Of a stretch of 64,000 nt of DNA, positions 37,710 to 49,287 are shown one piece after another. A program made the translations under genes and the position numbers. Source of the stretch: Larus michahellis (taxonomy: Eukaryota; Chordata; Aves; Charadriiformes; Laridae); NCBI RefSeq assembly GCF_964199755.1, contig NC_133901.1:50565324-50629323 (forward strand), given 5' to 3'. The notes under the pieces are model-generated. The model was not told the origin of the DNA and did no database searches. It saw only the letters and a program-made list of their open reading frames with translations. Numbering within the stretch: position 1 is the first letter of the stretch; each line of letters starts with the position of its first letter.

Positions 37710-40700
37710 TATTATGTCTCATTATTTCCTCTCATTATTTCTCTATTTATGGTGCAAAAAAATCCAACAAGCTTGTTAAGGCAGTATAAGCTGGACACTT
37801 AAACCCAAACCAAAAATCATGTTTCGTTAGAAAAAATAAGAGAATTGGTACCAAAAAAGCCAAAGGAGCAATTTCTTTTTCATTGCTAAGACTTCATCCG
37901 CTATTTAATGCAATACCCGATTTCCTGTGCCTCTGTTTTATTCTACCAATACTTATCTCCTTATTTGTCTGCATTTTTCCACTCAGGTACCTTCTGTTGT
38001 AAATGGGAGGAACTCCTCTGTCAAACTACCCCCTAACTGTCCTCCAAAAGCCTCTTCAAGGCCTGTCTTTGCTGCACTGCCTACAAATCACTGTCACCTG
38101 GCAGTCTTGAGGCTGGAGGCCATCTGTGACCATGGTGACTGCTGATTTATGTGAGCACACCCATCTTCATTGTTATTCATGCCACTTTCTTTCACACGTT
38201 TTTCCCTTAGTCACTCAGTTTCTTGTCTTGGGAACATGGAGTGCAAAGAGTCTGGGGTGAGAACTGCCTAAAATAATGAATATAAGGTGCAAAACCAATG
38301 TAGAGCTTTGTAAAGAATATGTTGAGAAATAATAATATGTTCAGGGTGCTTATTTGTCAAAAACAAGATTGTATCAAATATAATTACAGAGGAGGACATA
38401 TCTACCAAAATATGTAGGCCAGAATCACTGATTCAGCCAAAGACTGGAAGAACCTTGGTGACTTAAATCACTCAAAAACTTCACAGTTAGACAAGCTGCC
38501 ATCTAACTCAGGGTAACCTTCAAGCTTTTCTGAATTTTCTTGTCTTTCATAGCTCTCAAGGTGCACCAAAGCTTTGACATTTTTGGGACGTACCTTCTTT
38601 CGTATGGCTAAAACCCCAGCACTGGTGGCTGAGAATGGGGCATGGCACAACAGAGATTTTTCTGGTATATCTGTCCCATGTGGGACTCTGTCCCAGAGAC
38701 TTCTCAAGGGACACATTAGGCAAGCTTTAAGGCTGCCATGTGTCTCTGGAAAGGGGCCAAACGTTTACCCTTTTATAAAACTGTATTAGGGCAAGATAGG
38801 AAATATATAAGTGTGAAGCACGTAAATCTGTGTAAAGATAGCTTGTTATTTAAATCAGAAAATACATTTTTATTTTTGAAAACCTGTGTCTTGTAAGCAG
38901 AAAATAATTTAGTGGTAGTTCAAACATTTCAGAGGAACATGCTATATTCAATAATAGAGGCCCAATCCTGCCATCTCTGAAGCAATAGTAGCGCTCACGT
39001 AGTTAGGACAGAATTCCTAAGCTGTTAAGTGAAGATTATTTCTTTTTCATAGCCATAGATGACACGTAGTCTCTACATTGCCCCTATCCTGTCCTTCTGC
39101 ATTTTTACATGCCATAGTGGCAATCCGAGATGACTTTGGAGAAAGCTGGCTTATCTATGCCCAGAGCTATGCAGAATCAACCTAGCCTTTTTGATTTATT
39201 TTTCAAAGCTCTTCTGCATGGTTTCTGTCTTGATTTTCTTGTCAACATGATTTAGTGCAAATCTCTGGGGATGCCTTGTGCATTATATGAAACCGGTGTA
39301 ATTGTCTTCGGAGCTGATTCAAGCAAAGAGCTTCTGTTTGTGGAACTGTTTTATGTTACATGCATTAATAATGTCAAACTTCTGAGGGAAAATCTCCTGG
39401 AATCTGCCTTTGCAGAGCAATCTCTTCACTCTTCCCTGTAGTCTTAATTTTACCCTGTTCCTTGCTTCCCCTGCTGAACTGTTTTTGGTTTGAGACTTCG
39501 CTGATTAATAGCTTCATGTCAGTGTTCTAATTTGAGCCTGATTTGCCAGCAAGGTGCTGAGCACATTCGGTGAGTCAGTGGGAGTGGCTGGTATTCAGCA
39601 CTTTTGCAAACCAGGACGCTTACTTCAATGCCTCAGTATGGCTTCAGGAGCCTGATTTAGGCTCCTATTTTTATAAACCAGAATCATGACATCCAAATTA
39701 TTAACTGATGTGTTCTTTGAATAATTACAGCTAGTATTTTTAAAGAAGATGAAGTCACTTAACCAATTTTTAATGGGATTTGGGTGTCCAGCGCCCTAAG
39801 CTTCTCTGAAAATCCTGTCCTGTTTCATTTGTTCAGCATAACTCTGGGCCAGGAGGAATTTCTTTCTTTTATGTGTCAGCTTTGCTGAATATGTGTTTGG
39901 TTATTCTGCTTGCTTGAAACTGCCATGCCAGTGTAACTGGGATATGATGAATGCCTTAAAATGAGGGGAGAGTCAAGATGCATAATTACTGTAACTCTGA
40001 TTTCAGTACATGAGTATACTGAATATGTTTGGGGCTGTAAAGGGCGAACAAGGAGGTAACAATAAGAGTCTCCATGTTAAGCATTTCTCCAAAAGGTCCT
40101 GTGAATCTTTGGTCCTACTGAGTCTCTCTTGTTGCATAAATTGACCTAAACTTACCAAGCTTTTGCAGGTGGTGTCTGAAGTGAGCTGCAAAACAAGACA
40201 GCCTTTGATAGGTGTATGAATTTGTATAAGTGTATGAGGAATTGCTCACATAAATCCCTGTGCTGCCACGGTGATTTATTACATGTGCAAACCTCAGAAC
40301 ATCAAAATGGAACTGTAGCTGTGCTGGCTAACATCTGGACCTGGAATGAATTAATACAATATCATAATTCATATAATTCATCATAATACAACTAAAGGAG
40401 CTCTGCTCCTGTCACAGAACCAGAGAGCAGCGTATGAGTATTTTATCACCCTAGCAGTGACCTGAGAGTATATAAACAAGTATGTAGTATACTGCTGTTC
40501 TATCCATTGTCCTATACATTAGGACATTATTTCTGTGGCGTCATACTCGGATTTAACTAATAAATGCAATCCAGATAGTACTTGGATGAGAGATATCTGG
40601 TGGTACTAATCATGCTTTAACAGGATAATTCTTCCAAAAATAATGTATATGAGTTTTTAAAATTACCCCTCCAGAGCTCTGCACGATGGTTAAGTCAGTA

Positions 40701-41282
40701 AATAAATACAACTATTTCCACTGGGCTTTGCCTTCTGACAGTGCTTTTTGCCCTGTCACCCAGAGCTTTCCACTTTTTTTCTCTGTCACTCAGACCACTC
40801 CCTTGTCAAATTAGACCAAACCTGCACTGTGCCCCAGGAGCCAATGTGTGTCTGTTCTGCCGATAACTAGGGAGACTGATGGGTCTCAGCCTGGGGAGTC
40901 TCTTTTCTAAGAATACCCCGTCCCATGTTTATATCTGGGCACTGCCCTCTTGACCCATTTCAGTCGGTATGAAAGCAGTGTTGTCACACAGAGGAGGTAG
41001 TACTCAAACTAATGAAAATATGACCCCCATGCAGCACTGTTCTCTATTAGTTACAATTTCAGAGTGGTCTTTCACAAGAGTGTATGTCACTAGAGTTATT
41101 GCAATCTATCCTGGCTGAGAGGCAATGAATAATGTCTAATTGGAAAAGGAACAGCTTTCACCTCTTACCTCAAAAACTGGTAAATGAAATACAATTGATT
41201 ACCACAACTGTTGAATATGTTGAAGGAGCCAAAGAGCTAAAATGATACACCTAATTACAAATGTTAATAGAAACAAAAAATT

Positions 41283-41324
41283 AGAAGTATTACTTCTATT
41301 AGAAGTACTAGAAGTATTACTTCT
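41283..41324. repeat. Palindromic 15-bp unit repeated
   Basis: AGAAGTATTACTTCT, itself a palindrome with 7-base arms around one T, occurs at 41283-41297 and 41310-41324, with a partial unit AGAAGTACT between them at 41301-41309. It probably expanded by local slippage or hairpin-mediated copying. No coding role is seen. Confidence 0.85.
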
Positions 41325-41759
41325 GCCATTTCCTTTGACTGTTGTTTGTTTTTTTTTTTTATAATATCCTATCCTCTTCTCTATCTGAATTGACCCATGG
41401 CCAGATGAATCAAAGCCTCTTTCTCAGTTAAGCATTAGCTGCACAAGGTGAATGAAATACCCTCAAACTTTGGAACTGAATGCCCCAAACTCTGGGACTG
41501 GATAGCCTCATCTTTCTTATCACAGCCACTAGCTGAGACAGTGAAGTGGTGTAGGCTGTGATGTATTGAGAAGCTTACTTGTGATATATATTACTAAGAC
41601 ATGTGCTCTGCCTGAGCTTTTCAGGCAGAAAAAAAAGTGGAAACCCAAGCTGTGTGAAAGCCGCTGGCTTGCTTGCTTGCTTTTTTCAGGTTAGTTGTAG
41701 TTTTGCTCCTTAAGAAGGCAGAAGGTTTATGATTCTATCTCTCCTGAGACCCATCTGTG

Positions 41760-41880
41760 CATTGGACAAGATGAGTCACTGAATGGTGCTTTGTGCCCCC
41801 ATCCCAGAGAAAATTGTGGAATCAACAGGAAATTACCCAGTCTTTTGTACTTGGTCTGATCAGACATAAGAAAGGAGAGA
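41760..41880. repeat. 121-bp dispersed repeat, copy 2
   Basis: Second copy of the sequence at 37589-37709, in the same orientation and offset by 4171 bases. Three of the four differences cluster in the first third of the unit. It lies about 430 bases upstream of the plus-strand CR1, but no CR1 sequence extends into it, so it was not obviously carried by that element. Confidence 0.9.
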
Positions 41881-42309
41881 GATTTCAAGAACATTTCCTT
41901 CTGTTTCGAGGGAGCCCAGAGGCTGGTCAGAAACACTTAATGGTTCCTGGAGTAAAGGCCATAGGACTGACTGCTGCTTTCCAGTTCCCATGTTTTTTCT
42001 GCAGTCTGAGGTGGCTGGGTGGGATGGCAGTGCTGTAGGGCTGAGCTGCACTGCACTACTAGCGGCACGGCATGCAAACTCAGCAGATGTGAAAACTCGT
42101 CTTTTCCACCATCCATACACACAGATAAACATAAAATGGAAAAGGGGCATGGCAGGATGAAAAAGGCCATGGTCAAGACAACTTCAGGACTGCTGATCCC
42201 CCACCTTTTGGCCTAGGTTAATATATTCTTTTGTCCTATATTTTCCTTGTAAAGCTGCTAGCATCTTGAGCAACTTCAGATCCCTCTACTCTAACCCTGG
42301 AGAAAGGGC

Positions 42310-43974
42310 CAGTTCTCAAGTATTAACACAAAATACAAAAAAATTACAGAAAAAAATACAGCAAAAATTTCTATAGGTACATTAATGGTAAGAAGAAGAC
42401 TAGGGAGAGTGTGGGCCCCCTCAGAAAGGAAATGGGGGAGCTGGTGACAAGTGATATGGAGAAGGCCGAGGTTCTCAACTACTTCTTTTCCTCAGTCTTC
42501 ACTGGCAAGGGCTCCAGCCGCACTCCCAGAGTCACAGAAGACAATGGCAGGGGTTGGACAGAACTGCCCATCGTAAGTGAAGATCAGGTTCGTGACCATC
42601 TGATGAACCTGAAAGTGAACAAGTCCATGGGACCTGATGGGATACACCCACAGGTACTGAAGGAAGTGGTGGATGAGGTTACTAAACCTCAGGTTTACTA
42701 AAGGTTTACCTGAGGTTACTAAATCTCTCTCATCAACATGGCTTCACCAAGGGCAAATTGTGCCTGACAAACCTGGTAGCCTTCTATGAGAAGGTCACAA
42801 CATCAATGGACAAGGGGAGAGCAACTGATGTCATTTACCTGGACCTGAGCAAAGCCTTTGACGCTGTCCTGCATGACATCCTGGTCTCCAAGCTGATAAA
42901 ATACGGCTTTGATGGACTGACAATTCAGTGGATAAAGAACTGGCTTGACGGCCGCACCCAAAGAGCGTCTGTCAATGGGTCCATGTCCAAGTGGAGGCCC
43001 TCGAGGATCAGTACTGGGACCGGTCTTGTTTAACATCTTCATCAGCAACATGGACAGTGGCATAGAGGGCACTCTCAGCAAGTTTGCCGACAACACCAAG
43101 CTGTGTGGGGTGGCTGGCATGCTGGAGGGAAGGGATGCCATCCAGAGGGACCTTGACAGGCTGGAGAGATGGGCCCATGCCAACCTCATGAAGTTCAACA
43201 AGACCAAGTGCAAGGTCCTCCATCTGGGTCGGGGCAATCCCAAGCACCAATATAGGCTGGGCAGTGACTGGCTTGAGACCAGCCCTGAAGAAAAGGACTT
43301 GGGGGTGCTGGTAGACGAGAGGCTCAACATGAGCCATCAGTGTGCACTAGCGGCCCAGAAAGCCATCGTATCCTGGGCTGCATCAGGAGAAGCGTGGCCA
43401 GCAGGTCGAGGGAGGTGATTCTCCCCCTCCACTCCACTCTTGTGAGACCCCACCTGGAGTACTGCGTACAATTCTGGAGCCCCTACTACAAGAGAGATAT
43501 GGATGTGCTGGAATGTGTCCAGAGAAGGGCCACGAGGATGATCAGAGGGCTGGAGCACCTCTCCTATGAGGACAGACTGAGAGAGTTGGGGTTGTTCAGT
43601 CTGGAGAAAAGAAGGCTCCGAGGAGACCTTATAGTGGTCTACCAGTATCTTAAGGGGACCTAACAAGAAAGCTGGTGAGGGACTTTTTAGGATGTTGGTT
43701 AATGGTAGGACTAGAGGGAATGGATTAAAACTAGAGATGGGACGATTCAGACTGGACGTTAGGAAGTTCTTCACCATGAGGGTGGTGAGACACTGGAACA
43801 AGTTGCCCGGAGAGGTGGTGGAAGCCCCATCCCTGGAAGTTTTTAAGGCCAGGCTGGATGGGGCTCTGAGCAACCTGATCTAGTGGGAGATGTCCCTGCC
43901 CATGGCAGGGGGGTTGAACTAGATGATCTTTAAGGTCCCTTCCAACCCTAACAATTCTATGATTCTATGATTCT
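42310..43974 (+). mobile_element. CR1 non-LTR retrotransposon, 5'-truncated
   Basis: The element begins somewhere near 42310-42345 inside the linker of ORF2, as usual for CR1 copies truncated during reverse transcription. It runs through the reverse transcriptase to a stop at 43881-43883, a 91-base 3' UTR including TTGAACTAGATGATC, and the terminus at 43954-43974 made of two ATTCTATG units plus a partial third. There is no poly-A tail. The insertion is much less decayed than the minus-strand CR1 at 23038-24375. Inactivation comes from the 5' truncation, an internal deletion near 42687-42711, further frame changes and an altered active site. Confidence 0.95.
42345..43883 (+). pseudogene. CR1 ORF2 remnant: reverse transcriptase, broken
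   Basis: Readable blocks in order are [19 protein letters not shown] and [17 protein letters not shown] (about 42375-42510), SEDQVRDHL and [11 protein letters not shown], then a deletion, then [23 protein letters not shown] (motif A, near 42836), [23 protein letters not shown], and the catalytic-loop block [10 protein letters not shown] at 43080-43109. The last should read FADD, so the second catalytic aspartate is Asn (codon 43092-43094). The carboxy-terminal blocks are [32 protein letters not shown] and RHWNKLPGEVVEAPSLEVF. The reading frame changes between the segments at 42411-42701, 42758-43033, 42945-43418, 43340-43663 and 43692-43883. About 7 codons are missing near 42998 and some 55-60 near 42690. 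Not functional. Confidence 0.93.
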
Positions 43975-44169
43975 AAAAGTAAGCCTGAATCCTACTTATC
44001 TTGTCAGCTATGACATTCATATCGCAGCACATATTTCTGTGTATACAGCTCTGTGTTCTTGTACATGTATCTCACATACATTTTGTAGATATTTGTGGGT
44101 GAAAGATGCAATCTGCAAAGGAGCATCACAGAACTCTATAGGTTAACGTAAGGAATACTATTTTTCTTA

Positions 44170-44215
44170 CTCCTGCCTTATTTCTTTATCAACTCTTGCC
44201 TTATTTCTTTATCAA
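44170..44215. repeat. 23-bp tandem duplication, two units
   Basis: CTCCTGCCTTATTTCTTTAT followed by CAA (44170-44192) repeats at 44193-44215 with a single C/T difference. It lies about 200 bases beyond the 3' end of the plus-strand CR1 and is a recent local duplication. Confidence 0.9.
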
Positions 44216-44722
44216 CAGCTGTTTGAAGCTCTCTGTAAAAGTCTAGTAGCCCTACTGCTAGTTTGAGAACTGCTAGGAAGCTGGTGCTTTTATTATGATC
44301 TTCCCAGATATGATATTCTTTATTTTTATTTCATTATAGATCCTGGTCATAATATGTTTGTCTCATTTGTTTTTTCTTGCTTCTAGGAGTAGGCGCTATC
44401 TCTTAATTTACAGGTAGTTGTGAATGCATTATCAAACTTGAGGGATGCTTCATTCTCCTCCATTCTGTGCCCCTTTCAAAGCTCCCTCCATGACGTAGGC
44501 AGTTAGTTCATTTACTTCTCTGCCCCCATTAATTGTTGCCATGTGTACCTTGTTTTGCAGCCGATACTCTGGGCCACTGGTGGCTGTTGAGCAAATGTGG
44601 CAGACACACATGAGTTTCTGGTCACACTTCACAGGGTGAACAGACCACACACAGACACAACCTCCAAAGGCTGAGAAGTCAAAGGCGCCTGTTAATTTAG
44701 TACAGAGCAGCTTTTTACAGTC

Positions 44723-44736
44723 AGAGAGAGAGAGAG
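44723..44736. repeat. Short (AG)n simple repeat
   Basis: Seven AG units followed by a G-rich run. Simple sequence. Confidence 0.85.
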
Positions 44737-46892
44737 GGGGTGGAGCACTTTTGGTTTTGCACAGAAACTGATAACATGGTGATTTATTTTAAAGGGAGAT
44801 CAGGTCAGAGCTCTGTTGATAATATATCTTTAGGAATCTATTTTAATATGTATCCAGCTTGAGGTTAACCTCATCAGTTTAATTGGAGTTTCATGTGACA
44901 GGGATTTGGTCTATTGTTCTTTAAATAAAATATGCTTCACATAGGTGATATAAATCTATTTGCACATTCCAGGATGTGTATAAATAACGTGTAGTTGCTT
45001 TGAGCAGTTCAGTTGCTTCCAACATCCAAGTTGCCTAATTGTATGGTTCTTCAAGGTTTTTAATGTGTCTGGCTGCTGCAGCAAAGATGGAACAACAACA
45101 AAACACAAAGAAATGTGCAGATGTAGCAATAAAGGAAAAAAAATTCACACAGCATGTAATTAAGGAGTACGATCTACTGTTGATGAATGTCATCGAGGCC
45201 AAGGGTTTAGAAAGATTCAAAGTGACACTGGATTTTTATAGGCACCTGCTATAATTACTGTGCCGAAGTGCAATAAAAAAACAAATCAGAACTTCTGAAA
45301 AGTTCTGGGTTTCATGGTCTGGGTTTCTGAAGTTTGTGACATTTTTAGGTTGTCAGCTAGTAAAGACATTAAAATCTGAAGTTTCTGCTAGACCTTTCCA
45401 TGGTGCCTGTGGTGACTTGCCTAGAATCTGAGTCCTGGTGTTTTTCTGGTACTAACTATTTATACTTTAACACATCCCGGTTACTTTTTATTTTTGTATG
45501 TTTATACTCCTGCCTAAGGATTCCTAAAAGTTAAAGCAATGAATTGTAGTGGATTAAGTTTGTGTAAAAATACGAGAATTAACATGTTATGTAGCATGTC
45601 ACCAATGCAATTTTGCGATTATTTTCTTTCTCTTTCCTAATAGTAGTAACCCAGATTGGTGTATGTGTAATAAGACATTGTTGTATTTCAGGAATATACA
45701 CAACTTTATAAATATTTAGAAATGATAGAAAAAGAAATTTACAGAAGTGTGCAGCATAAAATGAATAAGGAAACAAAAAAGTCTTTCCTAATTTTCAGTG
45801 CATGCTTTGCATACCCCATTGGGGCCCCCAGGGAAGTGCAATTCAGTGTTGCCAAGTGCTTACTTTTGGAGGGGCCTTTCTCAATGTGCTCTCAATCCAT
45901 CCATGTTCTGCAGGTGAAGGAAGCTCAGGTGCCAGTATCATGCGCAAAACCCCATCAGGGCCCTGTTCAGCACATAATGTGTCGGGCCAGAGCTGTTGCT
46001 GGCTTGGTGCTAGAGGTTTGGAAAATCTTTTCACTCCCTCTCATCTCCTGCTTCTAGGCTGAGCCTTGAGACTTTTGGCAGCACAAACAGCTCAGCCTAC
46101 AATCCTGCTGCTGTGACTCAAAGGTATGACAAAACATTTCACAGCATAATCATTAAGTGTGTTGCTCGCATCAGGTTTCAACATGTTCACAAATATTGCT
46201 CCATCCGAAATGCTGGCATCAATGGCAGGAGTTGTATCTTGAGGTTGAAAGTTGCTCTTCAGAGTAGCCATTCCTGGTGATGGCCAAGGTGATCCTTTGC
46301 ATCACATTTTCTTCTAGGAACCTTTGAAGGTTAATTTCTTAAAACCCAATGTAGCAGGGTTTGTGTCATTGACAATAGTCCTTTTAAAACATCTTTCTCT
46401 ATACCATCTAGTCTAGTAATTTCTATTTACATGAAAAGTGCATTCAGATTAAGTTAACTTCTGACATTTTCTGCACACCATATACAATATGGCCTCTTTC
46501 TGATTCTGCCAAAGACTATATTTGCCTGGTCGGTGAAGGCATGGGATGATTCTGTTGATGTGTACCCAACTCATGGAGGGATGTGTGTCTATTTTTTTTA
46601 AGCACTAGGAATCTAGTGATAGTCTCTCTCTACTCTATGCAGCTAATTTTCCATAGCCAATGAACACTTTTTACAGACACAAGCTGCAAGGAAATAATAG
46701 AAATGGATTAAATTTTCCAAGACCACATTCATTACAATCTGTTTATTGTAACAGCTAACATTCAGGCAAATTAAATGCTCAGTGGAAGGCAGAGCAATTT
46801 CTTTAATCTCTGTAGCTTCAAGCATTACCAGAAGATGATGTTCACAAAGTAAAATGATTTTTATATAATGCGTTGTGTGGCATGGGAACAAG

Positions 46893-46932
46893 AATATATA
46901 TATGTACGTACATACAAACATACATACATATG
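46893..46932. repeat. AT/TACA microsatellite
   Basis: An alternating ATATATAT run passes into TACG/TACA/CATA tetranucleotide units. It is an imperfect simple repeat and likely polymorphic. Confidence 0.85.
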
Positions 46933-49259
46933 TGGGTTTTCAAACAAGAATGTACCTGGCAAGCTTATATTTGTCCATACCTTGGACTGTGACTGTGTCC
47001 TACTATCAAAATTGCTAGCGAATGTGTCCTTATATCAATAACAGTAAAGTTCTTGTTGAAGAAAAAAACAGAGTACACTCCTTGTACGTAGTGTGATAAA
47101 ATGGCACATGGCAATGCTCTTAAAATGGTTGCTACAGCCAGTAAAGCAGGAGTGGTATGGATGCCATATCCAAATATATTTATTAAGGCAAGCACTATGA
47201 CTGATGGTTTTAATGCCTGTTACATTTGCATATATTCCCTTAGTTAATATGCGGAGGACAAAAATCTGTCCCCAAGCTTCCGGGTAATAATGGCAATCAG
47301 ACTGACTTGGCACAGGAGATTCATCATTGTAGTCCAGCATCTAAATCAGTACCCCCAGGCCTCACCCAGTGGTCCCCAATGTTGTTATCCTCTCGTCACT
47401 TCTGCAGTGTGTGTGCCAAATGATACTCAGGCTCTTTTCTATTGTCCATCCCATCAGGGTCTGTCAAGCAAGGTGCCAGCTAAATGAGGAAGCTGCTTAT
47501 TTGTTAGGAATAGTCTCGAAACAGTCTAAGCACAGTGACAATATTCCAAACACACCACTGAAATACCCCAGTAGTAGCAATCTATGTCACTATTTGACCC
47601 AATGGGGTTTCATATTCATAATCTTTAGGTGGGAAGCTCTGTATCTCCCTCCTTCAGCTGCACCATATTACCTGTTTTAAATGTTTATTGATTTATTTGT
47701 CATAGATACGGTTTCTTTTGATAAATGATCTCAGACAAGGCTTTTGTACAGATAGGTTACTTAAAATACCGTGCAATTCCAAAGGAAAGTGCTAGTTTAG
47801 CAACTAAGGGAAGTGCTGGGATTGCAAAATAAAACTGTGATTATTTTAATGACTTGGAGATAATGAAGGGAGTTTTCCGGGTAATTCATAGGTATGACAG
47901 GACAGATTTCTATTCTGGAATACAAAAAATGTCTTCATTTGCGTTAAGAGAAATAATTACACCTTGCAGTCAGTGTCCCGCAATGGAGCGTTTGGTGCAC
48001 AGGACCTCAGACTGGGGGTCAGAACAGCGGGATTGCTGTCCCTGACCCATAGCTTGGTGTTAGACTGTGTGCCAGTCATTTAATTTTCTGAGTCTCAGAA
48101 ATGAGGAGCTTTGCTTTCCATCTGAAACTGCTTTGAAAGCTACAGAGGAAAGTTGACTCCCAGATTGCTCATTAAGGGTATCCCAAATTACATAGCAGAA
48201 ATATTTCTATATGCTTATAAAGCATACGTCATAAAGATGTGGCTCTTTGATCCTTTGTGTTTACAAAATAACACACTGACACTCCCAGAGTGGAGCAGTT
48301 TATTCAGCAAACAAATAATAGTGAAAGCCCAGTGGCTCAGGGTATGTCTTTCAGTAATTCTCCATAATTTGTGTGTTTATTTCAAAGAAATGCTAGCACA
48401 ATGACTTGATATCATCTCAACGCTTCAGAACATTAGGGATTCCATATACGCAGCTTACCTCTCACTCATCAGTTTTAAGTCTCAGACTGGGACAGACATA
48501 GACTATGTAGCATAACACAAATGTGAGGACTCAAGAGTTTTGGTTGACTAGTTGTGATAACTTTTAAAACAGTACTGCCCCCATTTTTCCTTTTTGCCCC
48601 TTAATTGGAATTAAACATCCTGTCGAAGGGGCAGCAGAGCAGGATCTGTGTTCTGTCCTAGGACTTTAATACTGTATCTTTGCTTAAGCCACTTGGTAGA
48701 TCGGCTGTTGGGAAGCAAGTCCATGTCCAAGGTTTGTGGACAGCACTTAATTTACCTCGGTGGGTAAGTGGCTACTTAGAAGACTAGAAAATCCTGATTT
48801 TCCGAGTGCGGATTACATTGATAGTTTTGGGAATTGAAAGAGAAAGGGGATGAGTGAACAAGGCATTACACTTAAATCTGCCATGAAGAATACAAAGGCC
48901 TAGAAGCAAAGTGGGTACTGAAAGCAGGCTACCCATGACAGGCTGGGACTCAGCAGGAGTTAACGTTCCCAGCTTCAGTTAAATTGGTCAAAGGACAAAT
49001 ACCTGGAGTACTGCTTTACTCTGTCCCTGGCATTATACAGGTTTCGTGTTAAAAGTTCAACCATTAGGATAAGAGGCTGCCCTGGTGGAAAATGGAGTAT
49101 TTTGGGAGCTTGGGAATGGAGAAGGACTCTGCAGCTTTAAACAAGTCCCCTAGAGGATATTTTGAGTTGGGCTTTTGAGTGAAGCTTTCCAAGTTATTTT
49201 AGTTTAAATTTTAAGGTGGAAAGGGGGAGTACTCACACCATATTACTTTATTCTTTGCC

Positions 49260-49287
49260 AAAAAAAAAATTTGAAAAAAAAAAAAAA
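49260..49287. repeat. A-rich tract
   Basis: Ten A, then TTTG, then fourteen A. Simple low-complexity sequence; no retrocopy was recognised upstream. Confidence 0.85.

Larger units (their letters stand above)
24376..42309. other. Long non-coding stretch, no recognisable gene
   Basis: No reading frame here has a recognisable domain, and no CpG island, tRNA or CR1 end is visible. It contains the two copies of a 121-base repeat (37589-37709, 41760-41880), a palindromic short repeat at 41283-41324 and T-rich tracts near 30569, 36479 and 36797. A very strong pyrimidine tract and acceptor ending at 36831 opens a 13-codon frame ending at 36874; no matching donor or polyadenylation signal was seen. 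The stretch is probably intergenic or intronic. Confidence 0.55.

Noticed and set aside
42803..43330. 175-codon minus-strand frame
   Set aside because: It is the antisense shadow of the CR1 reverse transcriptase on the plus strand.
43337..43873. 178-codon minus-strand frame
   Set aside because: It is antisense to the CR1 ORF2 carboxy terminus and has no independent support.
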